From contig JAHJHI010000001.1 of the NCBI GenBank assembly GCA_018824085.1, positions 30,875-94,874 on the forward strand: a stretch of 64,000 nt of DNA, given 5' to 3'. Both the position numbers and the translations under genes were made by a program. Positions 1-7,714 of this stretch are shown here, in pieces. The DNA is from Gammaproteobacteria bacterium (lineage in GTDB: Bacteria; Pseudomonadota; Gammaproteobacteria; Burkholderiales; Rhodocyclaceae). Within the stretch, counting starts at the first letter, position 1, and each line of letters opens with the position of its first letter. Under the pieces are notes generated by a model that saw nothing but the letters and a program-made list of their open reading frames with translations, searched no databases and was not told where the DNA came from.

Positions 1-148
1 ATGACACACTAGGCAAGCCCTTGATACGCTCTTCCGTGCGAGTGAAATCCTTGTGCTGCGAGAAATTCTGCAGCGGCGTCTTTTTCAACAGGGCAGTTTG
101 TTTCGCAAACTCGATGAGTGCGGCTAGGCGTTCGTTTTTAATGTCCAT
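1..148 (-). CDS. Unidentified protein, N-terminal 49 codons only (cut by window edge)
   Basis: An open frame starts with ATG at 148 on the minus strand and runs off the left edge without a stop. It begins MDIKNERLAALIEFAKQTAL and is too short for the ORF track. It lies 12 nt downstream of the zinc-ribbon membrane protein at 161-670 in the same direction, so the two are probably co-transcribed. An upstream AAGAAAG could act as a weak ribosome binding site. Base composition is visibly AT-richer than in the rest of the window, which suggests accessory DNA. The opening is charged and amphipathic, with no signal peptide. I do not recognise the family. A large ATPase or helicase is possible, but this fragment cannot show it. 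Confidence 0.55.
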   Translation of the reverse strand, partial: MDIKNERLAALIEFAKQTALLKKTPLQNFSQHKDFTRTEERIKGLPSVS

Positions 149-160
149 TAGATAGCTTTC

Positions 161-670
161 TTATTTGGCCATGAGCACGATAATTACCAGCACAACCAGG
201 CCGATGAGAATCCATTTAATGCCGGCACTTCCGGACTCAGTCGTAGTTTTGGCCTGGAATATAGTGCGCATCACACCGTATTTGAATTGGGCTTCGTACG
301 CTGTTTTACAGGCAGAGCACGAAAGATGCTGCACAACACCTTCAAGAGTAGAGACGAAATTGGGTGTTTTGCAGTTAGCGCAATCAACAACCACACGGTC
401 GGGTGCAACCGGAGGAGTCTGAATTACTGGCGCTTCAGGCACACACTCTTTCGGAAGTGACTTAACTGGAGGCGCGGGGGGCAGAACCACTCCTTCAGAT
501 AGTCTCCGAACAAGCTCATCAACCTCAGCCTTCAATGCACGTGCTTTCGGGCGGTCGCGATGCCCTAACTCGTATTGAATAACTTTGAGTGCTTTTAAGT
601 CACTGCGTGCCGTTGAAATCAACTCTTGAATCTGTTCGATTCCATGCTTAAAATAAGGGCGATAGCGCAT
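161..670 (-). CDS. Tail-anchored zinc-ribbon protein of unknown function
   Basis: The 169-residue protein has three parts. Residues 1-60 are a charged helical region with no recognised family. A Pro-rich linker follows. Next is a four-cysteine zinc-ribbon-like segment (CANCKTP ... CSACKTAY), and a single hydrophobic helix ends the chain (WILIGLVVLVIIVLMAK). The expected topology is a C-terminal tail anchor with the Zn ribbon in the cytoplasm. It precedes the truncated gene at 1-148 by 12 nt. Its codon use and AT content differ from the GC-rich backbone, and an IS3 remnant lies just upstream, so horizontal acquisition is likely. Function is unknown; an accessory or defence role is only a guess from context. 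Confidence 0.7.
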   Translation of the reverse strand: MRYRPYFKHGIEQIQELISTARSDLKALKVIQYELGHRDRPKARALKAEVDELVRRLSEGVVLPPAPPVKSLPKECVPEAPVIQTPPVAPDRVVVDCANCKTPNFVSTLEGVVQHLSCSACKTAYEAQFKYGVMRTIFQAKTTTESGSAGIKWILIGLVVLVIIVLMAK

Positions 671-766
671 GTTGTTGCTTTGATTTTAACTAATTAGTAA
701 AACAAGCGGTGTTTCGCATTCTACAAAAAACACGACTATCAAACATTCCAATCACGTGCAATAGCC

Positions 767-993
767 GAACCGCCCCGAGGCTGGTTGGGGTAAGTCAGGC
801 GGCGACCTCGGACGCCTGGCGGCCGCAGCCGGTGGAACTGAGCAGGCAATGGTGGTTGAACAAGGACACCCATTCAAGTGTTGCCAGTTCTACCACCGCC
901 TCCGGGGTCTTCCACGGCGCACGGCATGAATCATTCGGCTTTGTACAACCCGTTGACGGTCTCGGCCAGAGCGTTGTCACCCCACCCTTCTGA
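767..993 (-). pseudogene. 3' remnant of an IS3-family transposase (orfB C-terminus) with its terminal repeat
   Basis: On the minus strand one frame reads GDNALAETVNGLYKAE and then stops. The next frame continues APWKTPEAVVELATLEWV..FNHH to a stop at about 795. Together these match the C-terminus of the IS3-family DDE transposase, whose usual form is DNALAETINGLYKAE..GPWK..EAVE.ATLEWVDWFN. A frameshift near 931 separates the halves, and everything upstream of the DNALAET block is missing. The outer end, gaaccgccccgaggct at about 767, resembles IS3-group terminal inverted repeats. The piece is dead and marks the junction between the AT-rich left edge and the GC-rich backbone. Confidence 0.8.
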
Positions 994-1007
994 ATGGAGA
1001 GCAGGCG

Positions 1008-1457
1008 ATGCGATTCATCATCACGGCGCAGTCCGATCCGGCGAACCGGAGCGCCGAGCAGACGGACGAGTTCGATGCCGAACTGTTCAAGGCCTATATG
1101 CGCTTCAACGAAGAGATGCACACCGCCGGGGTGCTGGTGGCGTCCGAAGGTCTGAATCCGGCGGCGCAAGGCGCGCGGATTGCTGTTGCGGACGGGAAAC
1201 GCTATGTCGTCGATGGTCCGTTCGCAGAGTCCAAGGAGCTGGTCGGCGGCTTCTACATCATCGAGGTCACGTCTCTCGATGAAGCCATCGGGTGGGCGCT
1301 GCGCGCGCCCTGCGGCCTGGGTACGGACGACATTCTGGAAGTGCGCCAACTGACCGGTTCGGACGACCTGCCGGCTGATCTTCTTCAGCTCATCGAGGAA
1401 GCCGCGCCGACCTGGAGTGCCGATACCTGGCAGTCGCGCAGCCGCGAGGCGCGTTGA
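1008..1457 (+). CDS. YCII/DGPF-domain protein
   Basis: The 149-residue protein carries the family signature VDGPFAESKELVGGFYIIEV in its middle and has the ferredoxin-like YCII fold pattern. The ATG follows a GGAGAGCAGG ribosome binding site. DGPF proteins are small cytoplasmic proteins of unresolved function, often found beside ECF sigma factors of the ECF42 type. Here the next gene, 45 nt downstream, is a PhnB-like VOC protein, and the two probably form an operon. No ECF42 gene lies immediately beside it, although a different ECF sigma factor sits 2.6 kb downstream. No catalytic role can be assigned. Confidence 0.85.
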   Translation: MRFIITAQSDPANRSAEQTDEFDAELFKAYMRFNEEMHTAGVLVASEGLNPAAQGARIAVADGKRYVVDGPFAESKELVGGFYIIEVTSLDEAIGWALRAPCGLGTDDILEVRQLTGSDDLPADLLQLIEEAAPTWSADTWQSRSREAR

Positions 1458-1502
1458 AGCGTTCCGATCCGTCCGGCATCTTCGCCTTCGAGGAGAACCA
1501 TC

Positions 1503-1988
1503 ATGGTCACACCCGCAAAGAACACCGTCTGTCTTTGGTTCAACGGCGGTGCAGAGGACGCGGCGCGGTTCTACGCCGCCACCTTTCCCGATTCCTTCGT
1601 CGGCAACGTGTATCGCGCGCCGGCTGACTATCCATCCGGCAAGGAAGGCGATGTGGTGACGGTGGCGTTCACCGTCATGGGCATCCCCTGCCTCGGGCTG
1701 AACGGCGGGCCGGCCTTCCCGCAGACCGAGGCATTCTCCTTCCAGGTGGCGACGGCGGATCAGGCGGAAACCGACAGGCTGTGGAACGCCATCGTCAGCA
1801 ACGGCGGCCAGGAAAGCGCCTGCGGCTGGTGCCGGGACCGCTGGGGCCTGTCCTGGCAGATCACGCCGGTGGCGCTGATGAACGCCATCGCCCACCCCGA
1901 CCCGGCGACGGCGAAGCGGGCGTTCGAGGCGATGATGGGCATGACGAAGATAGACATCGCGGCGATCGAGGCGGCGGTGCGCGGCTGA
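1503..1988 (+). CDS. PhnB-like VOC-fold protein (3-demethylubiquinone methyltransferase-like family)
   Basis: The 161-residue protein opens with KNTVCLWFNGGAEDAARFYAATFPDS and later has GLNGGPAFPQTEAFSFQVATADQAETDRLW. This is the pattern of the PhnB/YjdN-like glyoxalase-bleomycin resistance (VOC) family. The ending GGQESACGWCRDRWGLSWQITP is also typical. A GGAGAACC ribosome binding site precedes the ATG. Members are often named 3-demethylubiquinone-9 3-methyltransferase, but they lack a methyltransferase fold and their substrates are usually unknown. It follows the DGPF gene and is probably co-transcribed with it. Confidence 0.85.
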   Translation: MVTPAKNTVCLWFNGGAEDAARFYAATFPDSFVGNVYRAPADYPSGKEGDVVTVAFTVMGIPCLGLNGGPAFPQTEAFSFQVATADQAETDRLWNAIVSNGGQESACGWCRDRWGLSWQITPVALMNAIAHPDPATAKRAFEAMMGMTKIDIAAIEAAVRG

Positions 1989-2187
1989 ACCGCATCGGTC
2001 CGGGCCAGACCACGCTGTGGACCGCCCGATCGGTGTTGCCCGCCGTTTTCCAGGGCCTTTATGATGCGCACATCGCTTCAGCGGCCGCCGTCCGATACGG
2101 GTGCGGCCGTGCTGCGCTTCTGACTGCACGCCGTCGGCCCGGTCGCACAGACCGGTGCCGCGGTTCGGCTCACCCGGGAGTTCGCGC

Positions 2188-2562
2188 ATGGGCGTTCTTG
2201 ACGATCACAACCGCCTGCACACTTATGGCGACAGCCTCGGCCCGCCGACAACCGTCGTCGGCGTTTCCGCCCGGCAGGCGATCGAGGCGAACAGGCGCCC
2301 GCTCGATGCGGGCGCGCAGGGCGCGTCTTCCGGTCGGACACTTCACGGCAAGGAGCACCTCAAACTGGCCGTGGGCGGATTGATGATTTCGGTGGTCTTC
2401 GCGCTGGCTGCCTGGATCGTAGGCGGCATCGGCGCGGTGGCGCTCGGCTTGCTCGCGGTCATCTCCGGACTGTTCAGCGCCTGCTTTCTGGTCGCTGCGC
2501 TGATCAGCGCAGCGAAGGCCACGGCATCCCGCGGGCGTGGTGGCTCGTCACCGGGGCCCTGA
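2188..2562 (+). CDS. Small membrane protein, two predicted helices
   Basis: I chose the ATG at 2188 over the ORF-track start because a GGGAG ribosome binding site lies 7 nt upstream and the translation before it looks non-coding. The product is 124 residues. The N-terminal half is polar. Two adjacent hydrophobic segments then follow (LAVGGLMISVVFALAAWIVGG and VALGLLAVISGLFSACFLVAALI). The tail is short, with a basic stretch. The stop codon lies 3 nt before the GTG of the TfoX-N gene, so translational coupling is likely. No family is recognised. Confidence 0.6.
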   Translation: MGVLDDHNRLHTYGDSLGPPTTVVGVSARQAIEANRRPLDAGAQGASSGRTLHGKEHLKLAVGGLMISVVFALAAWIVGGIGAVALGLLAVISGLFSACFLVAALISAAKATASRGRGGSSPGP

Positions 2563-2565
2563 GGC

Positions 2566-2970
2566 GTGACGCGACCTCCCCCTGCTTCGGTATCCGGCAC
2601 CCGGGTGCGCCCGGCCTTCACCGAACACCTGAACGAGGTGTTCAGGGCGTTCGGCGCCATCGACGCACGACGCATGTTTGGCGGCTACGGCATCTACCAT
2701 GAAGGCGTCATGATCGGCCTGGTCATCGACGAAACGCTCTATCTGAAAACCGACGCCGGCACGCATGAGCGCTTCCAGGATGCCGGTGCCGAACCCTTCC
2801 GGTACGAAAAGCGTGGCGAGACGGTCGTTACGTCCTACTACTCGATGCCGGTCGATGCGTTTGACGATCCGGATCTGGCCCGGAGCTGGGCGAGTGTTGC
2901 GTATGAAGCGGCGCTGAGAACCAGGCAGCGTGCACCGAAGCGCAAACGGAAGTCCGCAAAGGCAGACTAG
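2566..2970 (+). CDS. TfoX N-terminal domain protein
   Basis: The 134-residue protein starts at GTG 2566, 3 nt after the preceding stop. It contains the TfoX-N signature FRAFGAIDARRMFGGYGIYHEGVMIGLVIDETLYLK and later GAEPFRYEKRGETVVTSYYSMPVDAF. A basic Lys/Arg-rich tail follows. It has only the N-terminal domain. Full-length TfoX/Sxy competence regulators also carry a C-terminal domain, so a competence role should not be assumed. Stand-alone TfoX-N proteins are common in bacteria and mostly uncharacterised. Confidence 0.85.
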   Translation: MTRPPPASVSGTRVRPAFTEHLNEVFRAFGAIDARRMFGGYGIYHEGVMIGLVIDETLYLKTDAGTHERFQDAGAEPFRYEKRGETVVTSYYSMPVDAFDDPDLARSWASVAYEAALRTRQRAPKRKRKSAKAD

Positions 2971-3647
2971 GCACGCTGCGGTACGCGGAGCGACGGGTAC
3001 CGATTACCCTCCCCTTTCAAGCGTGTGCGACGGCACGCAGGTTTCGCCCTCGCCGCATACCTGTGCCGCGCCGGCGATGAGTCAGGCCAGCATCGGCCGC
3101 TTCGAGCAGTAGCCGGCCTCAAGTCCGCGAGCCCAGGCCCCGTACTGCGCCTCGTCGACGAACAGGTCGTGGCCGTTCGTTGCCAGCGCGATTACGCAAC
3201 TGAAGGGGCATGCACCCCGCATCGCGTTCGCCCGCCCGCCTGTGATCGCTTCCGCTCAGCCCGCACCCCGGCGGGGTTCGCAAGCCCCGAAACTACAGAG
3301 AGGTCGGCCGTGAAGTCGCTGCAGGTTGTCATCGTGATGAATGCGCCTGTCAAGACCGACCCGACATTCGGAAGCCTGCATCCCGTTGAAGCAGTACCCG
3401 GCACGAAGGCATGTTTCTCTGCTCATTGCGGCTGCCCCGCGGTGTGTGATCCGCTCGAATCCGGTCACGTACCGGGCTTCGGGAATCGGCAGCCGTCGAC
3501 CGCGCAGACTACGGGTACCAAGCAAGGCTGGACGTGGCGCGGGGGCTCGCCCGGCATGCTGCTCCAGTCACACATTGCATTCGCGCGGAGTCCAAACATT
3601 CCAGAGCGCACGATTCCGCCGCTCGATCTTGAGAAAGGACTTTCACG
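2971..3647. other. Gene-poor stretch with a glycosyltransferase relic
   Basis: No intact gene is supported in these roughly 680 bases. The ORF track offers a 208-residue plus-strand frame (3025-3651), but its composition is irregular, it resembles no family I know, and it runs over the ribosome binding site of the next gene. The only recognisable content is the minus-strand relic at 3004-3198. The rest looks like decayed accessory DNA. Confidence 0.6.
3004..3198 (-). pseudogene. Fragment of an ArnT-like (GT39/PMT family) glycosyltransferase, interrupted by a stop
   Basis: The minus-strand reading gives NGHDLFVDEAQYGAWARGL, EAGYCSKRPMLA, a stop (TGA at 3082-3084), then LIAGAAQVCGEGETCV. Intact ArnT-like membrane glycosyltransferases have DLFVDEAQYWAWA...FGYYSKPPMVAWLIA...FGDGEF at this point. 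The stop therefore sits where the conserved Trp of VAWLI belongs, a TGG to TGA change. No start region or downstream membrane domain remains on either side. This is a degraded fragment of a polyprenyl-phosphate-sugar glycosyltransferase and cannot be functional. Confidence 0.75.
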
Positions 3648-4055
3648 ATGAAAACGTACGATGTTCAATCCGTTTCCCTGCACGTATCCCGGGAACAGGC
3701 TTTTGCCTTCATTTCGGACGCGCGGTGCCTGCCCCGCTGGACCAGCGCCTTTGCAGCCGTGGACGGAAAACGGGCATTGATGAGGACCCCGGCAGGCGAA
3801 GTGCTCGTCGATCTTGAAGTACACGCGTCCTCTGATACGGGTTCGATAGACTGGGCCATGACCTTTCCCGACGGAACGTGTGCCGGTGCGTACTCGCGCG
3901 TTGTCGAGCTTGGCCCCGATCATTGCGTCTACACGTTCGTCCTCACGCCACCGCCCGTCGCTCTGGAACAGCTCGAAGGAACGCTCGAAGTGCAGTCCGG
4001 GATTCTCGCGGGGGAACTGCGTACGCTGAAGGACGTGCTCGAACATGCCCGATGA
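3648..4055 (+). CDS. SRPBCC-superfamily (START-like) protein
   Basis: The 135-residue protein opens VQSVSLHVSREQAFAFISDARCLPRWTSAFAAV, the usual beginning of SRPBCC (polyketide cyclase/START-like) hydrophobic-ligand-binding domains. Alternating strands and a C-terminal long helix (GILAGELRTLKDVLEHAR) follow, also typical. GAAAGGA precedes the ATG. Its last 11 nt overlap the start of the ECF sigma factor gene, so the two are translationally coupled. It may sense or bind a ligand for the sigma factor, but that is inference from overlap alone. No enzyme residues can be assigned. Confidence 0.75.
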   Translation: MKTYDVQSVSLHVSREQAFAFISDARCLPRWTSAFAAVDGKRALMRTPAGEVLVDLEVHASSDTGSIDWAMTFPDGTCAGAYSRVVELGPDHCVYTFVLTPPPVALEQLEGTLEVQSGILAGELRTLKDVLEHAR

Positions 4056-4899
4056 CCAGCAGACGGATCTGAACGCACTGGCTGCGCTCGCGCGGAAAGG
4101 CGATCGCGACGCACTGGAAGTGCTCGTGCGCGCCATTCAGAAGGACGTGTACAACCTCGCAGTGCGCTTTCTCTGGCATCCGCAGGATGCGGAGGACGCC
4201 ACGCAGGAAATACTGATCCGCATCATTACGGGCCTGGCCACCTTCGAAGGACGAAGCCGGTTCCGCACATGGGTCTACCGCGTGGCCAGCAACGCCTTGC
4301 TGACGCAAGGCAGGAAACGGATGGAGCAGGCGGCGCTGTCCTTCGACGCATTCGCCGAAGCGCTGGCCGACGGCCTGGCCCCTGGCACACCCGAACCGAG
4401 CTCGAGCGCCTCTGATGATCCCGCTGAAGCCCTCATGCTCGAAGAGGTCAAGGTCGGCTGCACCCATGCGATGCTGCTCTGCCTGGACCGCGACCACAGA
4501 CTTGCCTACATACTCGGCGAAGTGCTCGATCTCGACCATGGCGAAGGCGCGGACATTCTCGTCATTACGCGCGCAGCGTTCCGCAAGCGGCTGTCACGTG
4601 CCACTCAGCGCATCACTTCTTTCATGACCGGGCATTGCGGCCTCATTGATTCCGGCAATCAATGCCGGTGCAGGCTCAAGATCGGATGCGCCATCAAACG
4701 GGGACACGTTCGCCCGGAAGCCCCCCTGTTCGCACAGTCCCTGACGCATGCACAGCGTTTTCCGGAGGTGCTCAGAACCATCCGCCAGCTCGAACAGGGG
4801 CGCCGGGCTGCGGCGCTGTACCGGTCTCATCCCGATCTGGCGCCTTCGACGCCGTTCAACACCTGGCTGAAGCAGCTCCTGACGTTCGAATCCGGTTGA
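4045..4899 (+). CDS. ECF-type sigma-70 factor with Cys-rich C-terminal extension
   Basis: The 284-residue protein has sigma region 2 at about 20-100 (VYNLAVRFLWHPQDAEDATQ, then FEGRSRFRTWVYRVASNALL). Region 4 lies at about 145-190 and ends FRKRLSRATQRITSFM. It then continues for some 90 residues beyond a normal ECF factor, starting with a cysteine cluster (HCGLIDSGNQCRCRLKIGC). The C-x8-CxC-x5-C spacing suggests metal binding. The Cu-responsive sigma factor CorE uses a Cys-rich tail with a CxC motif, but homology to CorE is not shown here. No anti-sigma gene is adjacent. The gene overlaps the SRPBCC gene by 11 nt. Confidence 0.85.
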   Translation: MPDDQQTDLNALAALARKGDRDALEVLVRAIQKDVYNLAVRFLWHPQDAEDATQEILIRIITGLATFEGRSRFRTWVYRVASNALLTQGRKRMEQAALSFDAFAEALADGLAPGTPEPSSSASDDPAEALMLEEVKVGCTHAMLLCLDRDHRLAYILGEVLDLDHGEGADILVITRAAFRKRLSRATQRITSFMTGHCGLIDSGNQCRCRLKIGCAIKRGHVRPEAPLFAQSLTHAQRFPEVLRTIRQLEQGRRAAALYRSHPDLAPSTPFNTWLKQLLTFESG

Positions 4900-5069
4900 G
4901 GTCCGACACCTTCCTCAGGCGTCTGCCCTGCCAAAAGCACCGGACAGACGCCCGGAATCCGTTGCGGATGGCTGACCTATGCAATGGTCTCCAGGGCAGG
5001 CCGCGTGTCCAATTTCGTCCTCGTGCGGATGATTCCCGTACCCGCCGGACGGCAGGCGTCAGGCGTGCG

Positions 5070-6716
5070 TCACATGCCGTTGTAGATCGGCCCCTCACCG
5101 CCTTGCGGCACCGTCCAGTCGATGTTCTGCGTCGGGTCCTTGATGTCGCAGGTCTTGCAGTGCACGCAGTTCTGCGCGTTGATCTGCAGACGCGGGCCGT
5201 CCGGTTCCCGCACGATTTCATAGACGCCCGCCGGGCAGTAGCGCTGCTCCGGCGCATCGTAGGCCGCAAGGTTCACGCTGATCGCGACCTGTTCATCCCC
5301 GAGCTTCAGATGACAGGGCTGGTCTTCCTCGTGGTTCGTGTTCGACAGGAACACCGACGACAGGCGGTCGAACGTGAGCACGCCGTCCGGCCTGGGGTAG
5401 TCGATCGGCGTACAGGCGGCGGCCGGCTGCAGCGCCGTGTGGTCGGCGTCGTTGCGCAGCGTCCACGGCACGTTGCCCTTGAACAGCAGTTGCTCCGCAC
5501 CATAGAGCAGGGAGCCGAGCCACAGCCCGCGCTTCATGTACGGTTTGAAGTTGCGCGTGCGGTACAGCTCCTCGCGCAGCCAGCTTGCGCGGAACGCCGT
5601 GGGGTAGTCGGCGAGCGCGTCACCGGCGCGCCCGGCGACGATGGCGTCGACGGCCGCGTCGGCGGCCAGCATGCCGCTCTTGATCGCCGCGTGGCTGCCC
5701 TTGATGCGCGCCGCGTTCAGGAAGCCGGCGTCGTCGCCGATCAGCGCGCCGCCCGGGAACACGAGCTTCGGCAGGCTTTGCAGGCCGCCGGCCGCAATCG
5801 CCCGCGCGCCGTAGGACACGCGCGTGCCGCCTTCGATGTGTGCGCGGATGGACGGATGCGTCTTGTAGCGCTGGAACTCGTCGAACGGCGACAGGTGCGG
5901 ATTGCTGTAATTGAGTCCGACGACGTAGCCGATGGCCACCAGATTGCCGTCGAGGTGATAGATGAAGCCGCCGCCATAGGTTGCGTTGTCCATCGGCCAG
6001 CCGGCCGTGTGCACGACGAGACCGGGCCGGCTTTGCGCGGCCGGCACTTCCCACAACTCCTTGATGCCCAGGCCGTAGCTCTGCGGATCGACGCCGTCAC
6101 GCAGGTCAAAGCGCTGTTCCAGCGCCTTGCCCAGATGCCCTCGACAGCCTTCGCCGAACAGCGTGTATTTCGCGCGCAGCACCATGCCGGGCTGGAAGGC
6201 GGGGCCGGGCGTGCCGTCGCGCGCAACGCCCATGTCGCCGGTGATCACGCCGGCCACGGCGCCGTCGTCGTCGAACAGCACGCTGGCGCCCGCGAATCCG
6301 GCATAGACCTCGACGCCCAGCGCTTCCGCCTGTTCGCCCAGCCACTTCACGACATGGCCGAGGCGAACGATGTAGTTGCCGTCATTGCGGAAGCTGTCCG
6401 GCAACAGGGCGTGCGGCACTTCCCGCGCGCCGGTCGCGGACAGGAAGAGCACGCTGTCCCGCGTGACCGCCGTGTGCAGCGGCGCACCGGTGCTCGCCCA
6501 CTCGGGCAGCAGCTCGGTCAGCGCGCGCGGGTCCATGACGGCGCCGGACAGGATGTGCGCCCCGACTTCGGACGCTTTCTCGATGACGCATACCGACAGT
6601 TCGATGCCGGCTTTGAGCGCCTGTTGCCGTGCCCGGATCGCTGCCGCGAGCCCGGCCGGCCCGGCGCCGACCACCAGCAGGTCAAACTCCATGGAGTCGC
6701 GTTCGATTTCACTCAT
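5070..6716 (-). CDS. Electron transfer flavoprotein:ubiquinone oxidoreductase
   Basis: The 548-residue enzyme passes electrons from reduced ETF to the quinone pool at the inner membrane. An FAD Rossmann motif opens the protein (LLVVGAGPAGLAAAIRAR). The C-terminal ferredoxin-like domain holds the 4Fe-4S cysteines (YCPAGVYEIV and NCVHCKTCDIKDP). The family's terminal block NIDWTVPQGGEGPIYNGM is intact. Length agrees with mitochondrial and bacterial ETF-QO. The ATG at 6716 is the annotated start; a second ATG 8 codons in is also possible. EtfA and EtfB are not encoded nearby, so its partner lies elsewhere. It probably serves fatty-acid, amino-acid or methylated-amine oxidation. Confidence 0.97.
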   Translation of the reverse strand: MSEIERDSMEFDLLVVGAGPAGLAAAIRARQQALKAGIELSVCVIEKASEVGAHILSGAVMDPRALTELLPEWASTGAPLHTAVTRDSVLFLSATGAREVPHALLPDSFRNDGNYIVRLGHVVKWLGEQAEALGVEVYAGFAGASVLFDDDGAVAGVITGDMGVARDGTPGPAFQPGMVLRAKYTLFGEGCRGHLGKALEQRFDLRDGVDPQSYGLGIKELWEVPAAQSRPGLVVHTAGWPMDNATYGGGFIYHLDGNLVAIGYVVGLNYSNPHLSPFDEFQRYKTHPSIRAHIEGGTRVSYGARAIAAGGLQSLPKLVFPGGALIGDDAGFLNAARIKGSHAAIKSGMLAADAAVDAIVAGRAGDALADYPTAFRASWLREELYRTRNFKPYMKRGLWLGSLLYGAEQLLFKGNVPWTLRNDADHTALQPAAACTPIDYPRPDGVLTFDRLSSVFLSNTNHEEDQPCHLKLGDEQVAISVNLAAYDAPEQRYCPAGVYEIVREPDGPRLQINAQNCVHCKTCDIKDPTQNIDWTVPQGGEGPIYNGM

Positions 6717-6850
6717 GTGCTTCGCTTCTTTCCGCTTGATTCGCCTGCGCCACGCCGGCGCCCACTGCGATCAGAACAGACCGGCGTTGCTACGCAAAGC
6801 CCGGCGCGGCTTATCGGTTCATAACGCCCCGAAAGCCGCACCGGCCGGTG

Positions 6851-7714
6851 TCAGCCCTTGCCACCGGCGCGCGCGAAGATGCCGGCCACTGCGTCCTTCA
6901 GGTCGGCCGGCAGCACGACCACCTTGGCGTTCGGCGATTCACCCAGCTTGTTCAGCGCAGCCACGTACTTTTCACCCAGCAGATACATCATCGGCAGTTG
7001 CTGGTCGCCGAGCGAAGCCATGACCCGGCGGATCGACTCCGCGCTCGCTTCGGCCAGCGTCACCTGCGCGGTCGCGTCGCGCTTGGCGGATTCCAGCCGC
7101 GCTTCCGCTTCCAGGATCATCGACTGCTTCTGCCCTTCCGAGCGCGTCACCATCGCCTTGCGTTCGCGCTCGGCGCTCGCCTGCTGTTCCATCGCGCGCT
7201 GCATGGAATCGGACGGATTGATGTCCTGGATTTCCACCGATTTCACCGTCAGGCCCCAGTCGATCGCCTCGTCGGCGATGCTCTCGCGCAGCCGCACCTT
7301 GATCTTGTCGCGGCTCGACAGCGCCTGGTCGAGATCCATTTCGCCGACGATGGAACGCAGCGTCGTCATGATGAGGTTGCGGATCGCCTCGGTGAAGTCG
7401 GTCACGCCGTACACCGCCTTCACCGGGTCGGTCACCTTGATGAAGGCCACCGCATTGGTGCGGATGACCGCGTTGTCGCGCGTGATCACCTCCTGCTCCT
7501 GCACGTCCAGGATGATGTCCTTCGTGACAACACGGTAGGCCACGTCATCGAGATACGGAATGATGATGTTGAGTCCCGGCAGCAGCGTGCGCAGGTATTT
7601 GCCCATGCGCTGCACCACCCATTCTTCGCCCTGCGGCACGATGCGCAGCCCCTTGGCAAGCGTGACGACCGCGAACGCCAGCAGCGCGATGACAACGACC
7701 AGACCTGAACTCAT
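6851..7714 (-). CDS. qmcA: SPFH/stomatin-like membrane protein (QmcA family)
   Basis: The 287-residue protein has an N-terminal membrane helix (LVVVIALLAFAVVTLAKGL). An SPFH/band-7 domain follows, opening RIVPQGEEWVVQRMGKYLRTLLPGLNIIIPYLD. A long helical region (EQQASAERERKAMVTRSEGQKQSMILEAEARLESAK) likely drives oligomerisation. The paraslipin family organises protein complexes at the inner membrane and influences membrane protein quality control. It overlaps the upstream NfeD gene by 4 nt, the classic NfeD-stomatin operon. The symbol rests on family pattern only. Confidence 0.9.
   Translation of the reverse strand: MSSGLVVVIALLAFAVVTLAKGLRIVPQGEEWVVQRMGKYLRTLLPGLNIIIPYLDDVAYRVVTKDIILDVQEQEVITRDNAVIRTNAVAFIKVTDPVKAVYGVTDFTEAIRNLIMTTLRSIVGEMDLDQALSSRDKIKVRLRESIADEAIDWGLTVKSVEIQDINPSDSMQRAMEQQASAERERKAMVTRSEGQKQSMILEAEARLESAKRDATAQVTLAEASAESIRRVMASLGDQQLPMMYLLGEKYVAALNKLGESPNAKVVVLPADLKDAVAGIFARAGGKG

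Noticed and set aside
3025-3651. 208-codon plus-strand ORF
   Set aside because: No family resemblance, overlaps the glycosyltransferase relic on the other strand and covers the ribosome binding site of the next gene.
4662-6824. 720-codon plus-strand ORF opposite ETF-QO
   Set aside because: Antisense to a complete ETF-QO gene; no recognisable domain.
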